NCBI GenBank assembly: GCA_041739085.1
Contig: JBGSON010000036.1
Location: 1-42,028 of the forward strand
Reading direction: 5' to 3'
From: JBGSON01 sp041739085
GTDB taxonomy: Bacteria; Patescibacteriota; Gracilibacteria; CAIRYL01
DNA: 42,028 nucleotides
A program made the position numbers and the translations under genes. The notes beneath the pieces were generated by a model, which saw only the letters and a list, made by a program, of their open reading frames with translations, did no database searches and was not told the origin of the DNA. Within the stretch, counting starts at the first letter, position 1. Each line of letters opens with the position of its first letter. This document shows positions 1-7,179 of this stretch, in pieces.

Positions 1-2
1 CG

Positions 3-1718
3 AACCCAGCGAATCCGGCAGGCAGCGCCCTTCCTTCGGGAGGATCTGCTCCGCCTCCGCCAAAAGACAGGAAAGATGATGGCATCATTAAAACTGCGAT
101 CTCTGACATCAACCGGGAGTTCAAAGAAAAAGAAGTTCTTCAGAAGGCTAGGGAATACGGGATCTCATATATTGACATCTCCCTTGTCCCCATCAATCCC
201 GATGTCCTCAAGATCATACCTCCGGAGCAGGCAAAGGAAGGGAAGATCATTCCGTTTTTCCGGGTAGGTCAAAAACTTCGTGTCGCCCTCGTAAATCCCG
301 AACTTCCGGAGACCAAGCTGATCCTCAATGAATTCAAAAATAGAAATTTCATTGTGAATATCAATCTCTGCTCCGAAGAGAGCCTTCAGATTGCGATGAG
401 GCTTTATGAGATCCATTATCAGGAAAAGAAGGAGATCATCGCCGATGTCCAGCAGGAAAACATCGGAAATATCAAGGCGGCGATCGCAAATCTCAGTGAA
501 CTCCCCGAAGTGCTCTCAAAGATGAAAGGCGATGAATCGCTCAATGTCCTCCACCGGGAAGTACTCCGGATGAGTGTTTCCGATATTCATTTTGAACCTC
601 AGGAGAAAGGGTATCGTGTCAGGGCAAGAATTGACGGGATACTCCGGACGATCTTTGAGATTCCTTCAGCGAGCACGCTTTCGGATATGCTCATTCGGCA
701 GATCAAATACAATGCCCGTCTCAAGCTCAACATCACGACACTCCCGCAGGACGGACAGTATTTCTTTAAGGCAAAGGACCGCTTTATTGATGTTCGAGTT
801 TCCACGCTACCGACAAAACGAGGGGAGAGCGTTGTTTTGAGATTCCTTGATCCGAGGAAAGGCCTGGTCCAGCTTCAGGAGCTTGGTTTCTCTGAATACG
901 CGGAAGAACGCATCGAAAAAGCACTCAACGCAAATAACGGGATCATCCTGATCACCGGGCCTACAGGGAGCGGGAAAACCACGACGCTCTATTCCTCACT
1001 CCTGAAGATCAATGACGAGTATAAGAAGATCATCACACTGGAAGATCCCGTCGAATATCATCTCCCGGGGATACTCCAGTCCCAGGTCGATGAAGAGAAA
1101 GGATATACCTTCGCGAACGGACTCCGATCCATCTTGAGACAGGATCCGAATGTGATCATGGTCGGAGAAATCCGCGACCTTGAGACTGCCGAGACTGCCA
1201 TGCAGGCCTCCCTCACCGGACATCTCGTTTTTTCGACGATCCATACGAATTCAGCGATCGACGCCATTCCGAGATTCCTCAATATGGGGATCAGGAATTA
1301 CATTCTTGCCCCGGCCATCCGCGCGATCCTCGCCCAGCGCCTTGTCCGGAAGATCTGTCCCGACTGCGCAGAGGAACAAGAGATGAGCCAATCGGAAAAA
1401 GAAGAGATTTTCAATACATTGAAAGTGCTGGGAGACCGTGGAGAAAAGCTTCCGATCGTCTCGTCAAAGATTAGGAGAGGGAAAGGGTGTGATGAATGTT
1501 CCGGCACCGGCTTCCGCTCTCAAGTAGCGATCGCTGAAGTCCTTCTCGTGGATGACAACATCCGTAATGCCATTTATGACAATGAACCGATCAAGGAAAT
1601 TCTCCGGATTGCGATAAAGACAGGATACCGGACGATGTGGGAAGAGGGAGTGCTCGCCGTTGTGAGAGGAGTAACGACGCTTGATGAGATCGAGAGAGCG
1701 ATCGGGAGGGGACTCTAA
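3..1718 (+). CDS. pilB: Type IV pilus assembly ATPase PilB (5' end outside window)
   Basis: Hexameric cytoplasmic ATPase that powers pilin polymerisation in type IV pili (GspE/PilB family). The reading frame is open from base 3, so the start codon lies before the window; 571 residues are visible. A proline-rich linker (about residues 12-20) is followed by the N-terminal T2SSE-type domain. The ATPase core then shows Walker A GPTGSGKTTTLYSS (about residue 319), Walker B with the Asp box (VIMVGEIRD), a His box (STIHTNSA), and the tetracysteine zinc site CPDC...CDEC typical of PilB/GspE. The lack of a retraction-ATPase architecture argues against PilT. No other pilus gene is in the window except possibly the pilin-like proteins at 27784-28818, which are of a different type. 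Identification is secure; PilB versus GspE rests on lineage expectation. Confidence 0.93.
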   Translation, partial: NPANPAGSALPSGGSAPPPPKDRKDDGIIKTAISDINREFKEKEVLQKAREYGISYIDISLVPINPDVLKIIPPEQAKEGKIIPFFRVGQKLRVALVNPELPETKLILNEFKNRNFIVNINLCSEESLQIAMRLYEIHYQEKKEIIADVQQENIGNIKAAIANLSELPEVLSKMKGDESLNVLHREVLRMSVSDIHFEPQEKGYRVRARIDGILRTIFEIPSASTLSDMLIRQIKYNARLKLNITTLPQDGQYFFKAKDRFIDVRVSTLPTKRGESVVLRFLDPRKGLVQLQELGFSEYAEERIEKALNANNGIILITGPTGSGKTTTLYSSLLKINDEYKKIITLEDPVEYHLPGILQSQVDEEKGYTFANGLRSILRQDPNVIMVGEIRDLETAETAMQASLTGHLVFSTIHTNSAIDAIPRFLNMGIRNYILAPAIRAILAQRLVRKICPDCAEEQEMSQSEKEEIFNTLKVLGDRGEKLPIVSSKIRRGKGCDECSGTGFRSQVAIAEVLLVDDNIRNAIYDNEPIKEILRIAIKTGYRTMWEEGVLAVVRGVTTLDEIERAIGRGL

Positions 1719-1789
1719 GCGATCATTGGGAATTCATCGATGATGTGAGATGATGTGGGGGAAGAGATGAAGTTTTTCATGATGTTTTT

Positions 1790-2482
1790 ATGTCCTCAGG
1801 ATCTCTCTACATCGTAGCCACACCCATCGGAAACCTCGAAGACATAACACTTCGAGCTCTCCGGATATTACAGGAAGTATCCTGTATCGCCTGTGAAGAC
1901 ACACGCCATTCGATGAAGCTCCTCTCGTCTCACGGAATCACAGGAAAGAGGCTGATCTCGTATCATTCCCATTCCGGACTGATGAAAGAGGAGAAGATCT
2001 TCGAACTCCTCGAAGCGGGAAATGATGTTGCTCTCATTTCTGACTGCGGGACCCCGGGGATTTCTGATCCCGGCTCCCTTCTTGCGGCAAAAGCCGTGGA
2101 GAGGGGGATCCCTGTTGTTCCCATCCCGGGCCCCACCGCTTTTGTCGCTGCGCTCTCCGGGTGCGGTTTCCCAACGCATCATTTTGAGTTTTTTGGATTT
2201 CTTCCGCATAAAAAAGGCCGGCAGACACTAATGAAAAAGATCGCTCACTCTGAAAATACCGTCATCCTCTACGAATCCACACACCGGATAGAAAAATTTC
2301 TTGATGAAGCGGCCGAACATTTCCCTGAGAGAAGGATCGTCCTTGCGAGAGAACTCACCAAGATCCATGAGGAATATCTCAGGGGGAGGGCAGAGGACAT
2401 CATGATGATGTTTAAAACGACACCGGAAAAGAAAAAAGGGGAATTCGTCGTGCTTATTTCAGGGGAAAAGGATCTTTCGTAA
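1790..2482 (+). CDS. rsmI: 16S rRNA (cytidine(1402)-2'-O)-methyltransferase RsmI
   Basis: SAM-dependent 2'-O-methyltransferase that modifies C1402 of 16S rRNA in the decoding centre (tetrapyrrole-methylase fold). The family motifs are all present: YIVATPIGNLEDIT at the N-terminus, CEDTR, LISDCGTPGISDPG and PIPGPTAFVAALSGCGFP. It has 230 residues, shorter than the roughly 285 of E. coli RsmI; what is missing is the C-terminal domain. It starts 71 bp after pilB at an ATG preceded by a T-run, with no Shine-Dalgarno. The final codons lie just before the rplU promoter. Confidence 0.95.
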   Translation: MSSGSLYIVATPIGNLEDITLRALRILQEVSCIACEDTRHSMKLLSSHGITGKRLISYHSHSGLMKEEKIFELLEAGNDVALISDCGTPGISDPGSLLAAKAVERGIPVVPIPGPTAFVAALSGCGFPTHHFEFFGFLPHKKGRQTLMKKIAHSENTVILYESTHRIEKFLDEAAEHFPERRIVLARELTKIHEEYLRGRAEDIMMMFKTTPEKKKGEFVVLISGEKDLS

Positions 2483-2486
2483 TAAC

Positions 2487-2515
2487 TTGACGAAGCCCGC
2501 TTCCATTGATAGAAT
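2487..2515 (+). promoter_or_regulatory. sigma70 promoter of rplU
   Basis: TTGACG (2487-2492), 17-bp spacer, TAGAAT (2510-2515). The predicted transcription start near 2522 leaves a leader of about 18 nt before the ATG at 2540, with no Shine-Dalgarno. Confidence 0.8.
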
Positions 2516-2539
2516 CCTCAGGCTTATTTCCAGTCCATT

Positions 2540-3013
2540 ATGTTTGCAGTCATCGAAACCGGCGGGAAACAGTATACGGTCCGCGCCGGAGAAAAAATCA
2601 AAGTGGAAACTCTTCCTGTTGAAGAAAACGGGATCATCTATTTTCCGCGGGTCCTTCTCGTCTCTGACGGGGATAAAACAGAGATCGGAACTCCTTTTCT
2701 TGATACTGCAGTGAAAGGGAAGGTCATTTCTCACGGAAGGGGTGATAAGATCCGGGTGTTCAAGATGAAATCAAAAAAGAGATATAAGAGGACAAAAGGG
2801 CACCGGCAGAATTTTTCCCTTGTGGAGATTTTGGAGATCGGCGGGAAAGGAGCGCCTGAAGTTAAGAAACCTGTAGCCAAGAAAGAAGAACCTGTTGCAA
2901 AAGCAAAAGCAACAAAAGATGAGAAGCCGAAGGTGGTAAAAAAGGAGGCTCCGGCAAAGAAGGCAGCTCCTCAGAAAAAAACTGCTCCGAAAAAAGCTCC
3001 GGTGAAAAAATAA
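2540..3013 (+). CDS. rplU: 50S ribosomal protein L21 with a basic C-terminal tail
   Basis: L21, a 23S rRNA-binding protein of the large subunit. Residues 1-103 are a complete L21 domain (start MFAVIETGGKQYTVRAGEKI, then the basic KSKKRYKRTKGHRQ segment). About 54 further residues are almost entirely Lys, Ala, Pro, Glu and Thr with KKAAP/KKAP-type repeats, like histone H1 tails, giving 157 residues against about 103 for E. coli L21. The ATG at 2540 follows its own promoter closely. rpmA, the usual partner (L27), is not next to it; the following gene is on the other strand. Confidence 0.95.
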   Translation: MFAVIETGGKQYTVRAGEKIKVETLPVEENGIIYFPRVLLVSDGDKTEIGTPFLDTAVKGKVISHGRGDKIRVFKMKSKKRYKRTKGHRQNFSLVEILEIGGKGAPEVKKPVAKKEEPVAKAKATKDEKPKVVKKEAPAKKAAPQKKTAPKKAPVKK

Positions 3014-3053
3014 TGGGGATTGAGGGTTCTTTCTAGAAAACAGATGAGCCACT

Positions 3054-3344
3054 TTACGGAGTCGGAGGTGTTTCCTTCTCTCCGTTTCCAAGCGCCTCGT
3101 GCACGGAATCAACTGCGGTATTCACATCATCGATCGCCTTTTTCGCCTTATCTGCTTTTTTCTGAACATCTTCGACCTTCTGGTCATATTCCTCCTTGAG
3201 CGCGTCTGCCTTGAGTTCCGCTTCTGATTTGATTTCCTTTCCCTTATTCTTGAGTTCATCCACTTTCTCCTGGAACCCGCAGGAGGAGAGAAAAACTAAA
3301 ACAAGAGAACAAAAGAACACGGTTGCGCGGAGCGAAGATCTCAT
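3054..3344 (-). CDS. Small coiled-coil lipoprotein
   Basis: A 96-residue predicted lipoprotein. A basic N-terminus and hydrophobic stretch end in a lipobox (FLSSC, Cys about residue 22), followed by a highly charged Lys/Glu/Asp-rich helix with heptad character (about residues 25-85) and a Pro/Thr tail. It should be anchored on the outer face of the membrane as a rod-like helix. Its ATG overlaps the TGA of the upstream zinc-ribbon gene (ATGA), so the two are probably translationally coupled. No specific family recognised. Confidence 0.75.
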   Translation of the reverse strand: MRSSLRATVFFCSLVLVFLSSCGFQEKVDELKNKGKEIKSEAELKADALKEEYDQKVEDVQKKADKAKKAIDDVNTAVDSVHEALGNGEKETPPTP

Positions 3345-3700
3345 TTTCGCTGTGAGAAAAATTGTGAGATATCAAGATCGTTGTCCTGGAGGGCGCTCTT
3401 GAGTTGCTCAATGTCCAGTTCCGTGATCGGCGGAGGAGAAGGAGGGAGTTTCCTCATATGGAGCGGATTCTCCTTTCGGGGGATCGTCGTGTTAATCTGA
3501 GGAGGAGCGATCTTCACTCCGACATGGGCATGACCGTGGAAGACCTCTCCGCAGGAATAGCATTCGATTTTGAGGAGACAGTAGTTCTGAGTCGAATTCT
3601 CAACATGGATCATATCCGGCCGGACCTTCGCATTGCATTGGGGGCAGGAGACTTCGTTTGCGAGCTGCCGGAGGAGATTATGGATATGAATCGGGTCCAT
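3341..3700 (-). CDS. Small zinc-ribbon protein
   Basis: A 119-residue cytoplasmic protein with two Cys pairs, CPQC (about residue 19) and CYSC (about residue 47), separated by about 25 residues: a zinc ribbon. The C-terminal half is Pro-rich followed by an acidic helix (ITELDIEQLKSAL). The zinc-ribbon half resembles small nucleic-acid- or protein-binding ribbons, but no named family is recognised. It has its own promoter upstream and shares a 4-bp ATGA overlap with the lipoprotein gene downstream. Confidence 0.72.
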   Translation of the reverse strand: MDPIHIHNLLRQLANEVSCPQCNAKVRPDMIHVENSTQNYCLLKIECYSCGEVFHGHAHVGVKIAPPQINTTIPRKENPLHMRKLPPSPPPITELDIEQLKSALQDNDLDISQFFSQRK

Positions 3701-3738
3701 GATGAGGAATATGAACAGGAGAACTTGTTTCTATTTAG

Positions 3739-3767
3739 ATTGTCCACTAATAGTATCATTGTGTCAA
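3739..3767 (-). promoter_or_regulatory. sigma70 promoter of the zinc-ribbon/lipoprotein pair
   Basis: Read on the minus strand: TTGACA (3762-3767), 17-bp spacer, GACAAT (3739-3744). The leader would be about 32 nt. Confidence 0.6.
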
Positions 3768-3799
3768 CACAGGTGGAATGCAGTTTGGAAGTTCAAAAA

Positions 3800-5761
3800 T
3801 CAGGGAAGGCCACAAGCGAAGCCGGACTCCGGAGGTACTCTGTCACAGTAAAAATCCCCCTTATCCTCATTTCCGAGCAAGTGTTCGATCTCCCCGATAT
3901 CTTTGATGACACCCCAGAAATCAGGATTGTGTTTAAAAAAGAGTCGGTAGGGTTCGGATTGAATCCGCTCAGCAGGAGTCATACGCCAGTACTCAGGAGA
4001 AATCTCAAGAAGGTGTTCCAGTTTTTCTTTTGCACTCTCGAGATCCCCCGTTATGCGCTTCATTTTTGTCCAGGATCTCCAGAGCCCGGGATCCATCGGG
4101 GAGAGGAGAGATGCCCGGTCAAAACTGGATTCTGCGGTAATAAAATCATTCTCTGCGGTCGCAATCGATCCGAGATGAGTCCATCCTTCACCAGAGTGCG
4201 GATTCAAATCGAGAAATTGCTCGATCAACCCCCGCGCTTCAGAGAGACTTCCTTCCTTCAATAGATTTTCTGATGCCGCGAACACAGTCCTCTCTTCCCA
4301 CGGGAATGCACGAGCGCCTGTGACCAGAAGAGACGTGTCTCCTTCGATCCCCACAAGCAGATTTCTCTCATTTGTCCATAGCAGTCCTGTCCAGATCATG
4401 GAGATGACCGCAAAGATAATGAGAGCAGATCCGGTCATGCGATGAAGGCGGATTCCTTCCTGGGGGGAGTCATCAGAAGTGAGGATGATCGTGAGAAAGA
4501 GGTAAAAGAGGAAAGAATCGGCGATGACAGGAAATCCGAAGAGCCAGGAGGCAAAAATACCGATGACGGCGGAAAAGCTGATCGCATCGTGAGTATTCAT
4601 CCGGGAGAAATCCATCTGTGAACATACTGTTCCGATGAAGGAAAGAAACAGAAAGAGACCGATAGTGCCGTTCATGACCAGGAGATCGAAGAAATAATTA
4701 TGGCTCCGGTCCGGAACAGAATGATAATCCTCAAGCCGAATGAGTGAGGAAGGCATTCGGGGAGAGAATGCGGTGGGAAAATTTTCCATTCCGTAGCCGA
4801 AGAACGGATGATGAGCGACGACCCGGGGGATCTCACGCCAAATGGCGATCCTCGTGGAAATGCTTCGGGAGCGATCCGTGGAAAATTCGCCATCAGAAGG
4901 GATGAAGCGGGAAACGAGGAGAAAAAGGAGCGAGAAGCTGAGGAAGAAAAGAGGGACAGTGGACGGAGCGAAGCGAGCGGGGATCCTCTTTTTTCTCTTT
5001 CTTTCCACAAGAAGAAAGACGACGAGTCCGGCGATCGCGCCGACACCTCCCGCTCTGCTCCCGGTGAGTGCGAGACCAGTGATCATTAAGAAGAACACGA
5101 GAGAAGAGAGAATCCAGGATTTTCCGGACCTCCTCTTTCTCATCATGAAAGCGAAAAGAATGATGATGGGGCTGATGAGGTACTGAGCGAGAAAATTCGG
5201 CTGTCCGAGCGTTCCGAACGCTCTTCCGAGAAACATCTCGGTTTCAAGCCCTGTGAAGAGGAGATCGGGAAATATGAATTGAACGAATGCAATGATAGTC
5301 TGTATGAGGCCCGATGCGATGATCGGGAAGAACAGAAATGCTTTCTGCTCTCGTTCATTGAGCTTCATCGAGGAAAGCACAACCACGAGCAGGAAGAAAT
5401 GGACATGGAGAAAAATCCCGAAATGCCGGATCCCTGATCCCCAAAACGATCGGGAGAGCGAATGTCCGAAGAATCCTGAGATAAGAGATGAAAAGAGAAA
5501 GAGGAGAAAAATAGTGAGGGGAATCGTGTTCTGTCGGGAAAAATCATAATCTTTTGTGCCTCCTCCTCTTGTAAGAATGAAAAGTCCGAAAAGGATGAGG
5601 AGGATCGAGTTCCCAAAAATGAATACTGAAAATTTGTTGATCTCAAAGACCTGGTAGGTCGAGAAGGAATATGAAAGAGGGACGACAAAAATAGTAAGTC
5701 CGAGGAGAGAGAGGGCGGCTTTTCTCAAGAGGGAAGAGAGTTGGATGCCGTTCCTTTTCAT
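3800..5761 (-). CDS. O-antigen ligase/polymerase-like membrane protein with TPR tail
   Basis: A 653-residue polytopic membrane protein of the Wzy/WaaL (O-antigen ligase, Wzy_C) superfamily. About 10-12 hydrophobic segments fill residues 15-460. The large periplasmic-type loop includes the family pattern H-N-x-x-x-x-L-x-x-x-G-x-x-G-L (around RSHNYFFDLLVMNGTIGL). Residues about 500-600 form TPR-like helices (GWTHLGSIATAENDFITAES and neighbours). Wzy/WaaL proteins transfer or polymerise lipid-linked glycans outside the membrane; with a TPR tail this could be a protein O-glycosyltransferase such as a pilin glycosylase, but the substrate is unknown. It starts 20 bp after rluB on the same strand, so the two are probably one transcript. 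Confidence 0.82.
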   Translation of the reverse strand: MKRNGIQLSSLLRKAALSLLGLTIFVVPLSYSFSTYQVFEINKFSVFIFGNSILLILFGLFILTRGGGTKDYDFSRQNTIPLTIFLLFLFSSLISGFFGHSLSRSFWGSGIRHFGIFLHVHFFLLVVVLSSMKLNEREQKAFLFFPIIASGLIQTIIAFVQFIFPDLLFTGLETEMFLGRAFGTLGQPNFLAQYLISPIIILFAFMMRKRRSGKSWILSSLVFFLMITGLALTGSRAGGVGAIAGLVVFLLVERKRKKRIPARFAPSTVPLFFLSFSLLFLLVSRFIPSDGEFSTDRSRSISTRIAIWREIPRVVAHHPFFGYGMENFPTAFSPRMPSSLIRLEDYHSVPDRSHNYFFDLLVMNGTIGLFLFLSFIGTVCSQMDFSRMNTHDAISFSAVIGIFASWLFGFPVIADSFLFYLFLTIILTSDDSPQEGIRLHRMTGSALIIFAVISMIWTGLLWTNERNLLVGIEGDTSLLVTGARAFPWEERTVFAASENLLKEGSLSEARGLIEQFLDLNPHSGEGWTHLGSIATAENDFITAESSFDRASLLSPMDPGLWRSWTKMKRITGDLESAKEKLEHLLEISPEYWRMTPAERIQSEPYRLFFKHNPDFWGVIKDIGEIEHLLGNEDKGDFYCDRVPPESGFACGLP

Positions 5762-5781
5762 GAGGCGGGAGAGAAAAAGAA

Positions 5782-6543
5782 TCAGGAACCAGAAGATTTT
5801 CTCTTTTTGAATGGACCGAAATATCGGAGCACATCTGATTTTGTCAGAAACTGGTATTCGCCGGGTCTCCAGTTTGGTTCAAGACTGAGCCCCCCGATCC
5901 GGACGCGTTTCAGCGACTTTACCCCTGTTCCAATCTTCCGGAGTATCCGGCGGATCTGCCTGTTTTTCCCTTCCTTGAGCGTGATGAGCATCTTCCTTTT
6001 TTCGATGAGTTCTATCTCGGGAGGGAGAGTCTTTCCTCCGAAGAGAGAAAGCCCGGACCTCAGCTTCTGAAGCATCCCTGGGGTAATGTCATTGAATGCT
6101 TCGACGAGGTATTCCTTCTCATGTTCAAAACTCGGATGGGTGAGCTCATACGTGAGCGTTCCGTCATTCGTGAGGAGAAGGAGTCCTGTGCTCTCTTTGT
6201 CGAGACGCCCGACGGGGAAAACCCTTTCGGGGATGTTCCGGAGGAGATCGAGGACGATTTTGTCCTCCCGTTCGGTCTTCCGGCTCGTCGTTACATATCC
6301 GGCAGGTTTGTTGAGCGCGATGTAGATAAGCCGTTCGCTTCTTTTTTTCAGGTGTTTCCCGGAGACTTCGACAAGGTCTTTCACGGGATCGATCTTCACT
6401 CCCATTTCTCTGATCACTTCTCCATTCACGGTGACCGCGCCTTCAGAAATGAGTCTTTCCGCTTCACGGCGGGACGCGATCCCTTTGTCAGCGATATATT
6501 TTTGAAGCCGGAGAGAGGATGAAGGAGGTCCTTCTTCTCGCAT
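5782..6543 (-). CDS. rluB: 23S rRNA pseudouridine synthase (RluB/RsuA family)
   Basis: Pseudouridine synthase with an N-terminal S4 RNA-binding domain (LRLQKYIADKGIASRREAER) and the catalytic motif GRLDKESTGLLLLTNDG, where the Asp of RLD is the nucleophile. The RluB/RluE/RluF/RsuA subfamily is clear; the exact target uridine is not. The frame stays open upstream to 6618, but a minus-strand promoter lies at 6569-6597, so the ATG at 6543 (MREEGPPSSSLRLQK) is chosen, giving 253 residues. It probably heads an operon with the ligase-like gene downstream. Confidence 0.9.
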   Translation of the reverse strand: MREEGPPSSSLRLQKYIADKGIASRREAERLISEGAVTVNGEVIREMGVKIDPVKDLVEVSGKHLKKRSERLIYIALNKPAGYVTTSRKTEREDKIVLDLLRNIPERVFPVGRLDKESTGLLLLTNDGTLTYELTHPSFEHEKEYLVEAFNDITPGMLQKLRSGLSLFGGKTLPPEIELIEKRKMLITLKEGKNRQIRRILRKIGTGVKSLKRVRIGGLSLEPNWRPGEYQFLTKSDVLRYFGPFKKRKSSGS

Positions 6544-6568
6544 AATAAGAAATCTGAGGGTTTCTGAC

Positions 6569-6597
6569 AGTATAATCGTACTCAAATAATGCATGAA
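6569..6597 (-). promoter_or_regulatory. Promoter of rluB
   Basis: Minus strand: TTCATG (6592-6597), 17 bp, TATACT (6569-6574). The -10 is good and the -35 weak. It places the transcription start downstream of the upstream in-frame start codons and so decides the rluB start. Confidence 0.55.
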
Positions 6598-6632
6598 ATG
6601 GAAACATTGCTGTAGCATCTTGGAGAAAGCGC

Positions 6633-6660
6633 TTGACCTTCATACATGATCGTTTATCAT
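6633..6660 (+). promoter_or_regulatory. Promoter of the DUF1858 gene
   Basis: TTGACC (6633-6638), 16-bp spacer, TATCAT (6655-6660). The predicted leader is about 31 nt, with no Shine-Dalgarno. Confidence 0.65.
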
Positions 6661-6698
6661 AAATCGTACTGAAGAAATCTCTCTCTCATATTTTTCCC

Positions 6699-6998
6699 AT
6701 GCTGAAGAAAGACGAAAAAAACCTTACTGATGAACCCCAACTTCCATGTCCGATCACAAGAGATACCATAATCGCCGATGTCGTTCAGGAATATCCGGAG
6801 ACCATGGATGTTTTCCTCGAATTCGGGATCCACTGCGTCGGATGCCAGATTTCCTCCTATGAGACCGTGGAGCAGGGGATACTCGGCCATGGATATTCGG
6901 AAGAGGATCTTGATTCTTTCATCGAAGCCCTGAACATCGTCGCGAGGAGCACGGATTTTTCTCCGGAGAAGAAAGAATGCTCGGACAAAGAGGAGTGA
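6699..6998 (+). CDS. DUF1858-type redox-disulfide protein
   Basis: A 99-residue cytoplasmic protein. Residues about 18-75 match the DUF1858 / hybrid-cluster-associated disulfide domain: an ITRDTIIADVVQEYPE opening, then FLEFGIHCVGCQISSYETVE with the CxxC pair, then a GYSEEDLDSFIEALN helix. Family members are small putative redox or iron-related proteins, often fused to or near hybrid cluster proteins; the actual substrate is unknown. A charged tail with an extra Cys follows. It stands alone between divergent rluB and the SLH protein gene. Confidence 0.82.
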   Translation: MLKKDEKNLTDEPQLPCPITRDTIIADVVQEYPETMDVFLEFGIHCVGCQISSYETVEQGILGHGYSEEDLDSFIEALNIVARSTDFSPEKKECSDKEE

Positions 6999-7115
6999 AA
7001 GAATATATGAAAATTTGAAACTATTTCCTGTTTCTCTCGTTTTTATTGCATGAACAGTCTATTTTTTTGATTATGTTCATTTTCAGGAGAGTAAATAGTG
7101 GACGGCTCGCGATTA

Positions 7116-7124
7116 TGCTATACT
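7116..7124 (+). promoter_or_regulatory. Extended -10 promoter of the SLH/beta-propeller gene
   Basis: TGC followed by TATACT (7119-7124), an extended -10 element. No convincing -35 is seen at 16-18 bp. The predicted leader is about 49 nt. Confidence 0.55.
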
Positions 7125-7179
7125 ATCCGTTGTTTCTGCAGCGGAGAGCATCTCTTTTCCCATTTATCCCCATTTTTTT

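Noticed and set aside
3404..4264. Plus-strand open frame of 286 codons across 3404-4264
   Set aside because: It runs opposite the zinc-ribbon gene, an intergenic promoter and the ligase-like gene; no family features.
7053..7083. ATGAACA...TGTTCAT inverted repeat as terminator of the DUF1858 gene
   Set aside because: 7-bp AT-rich stem with a loop of about 15 nt; too weak to call.
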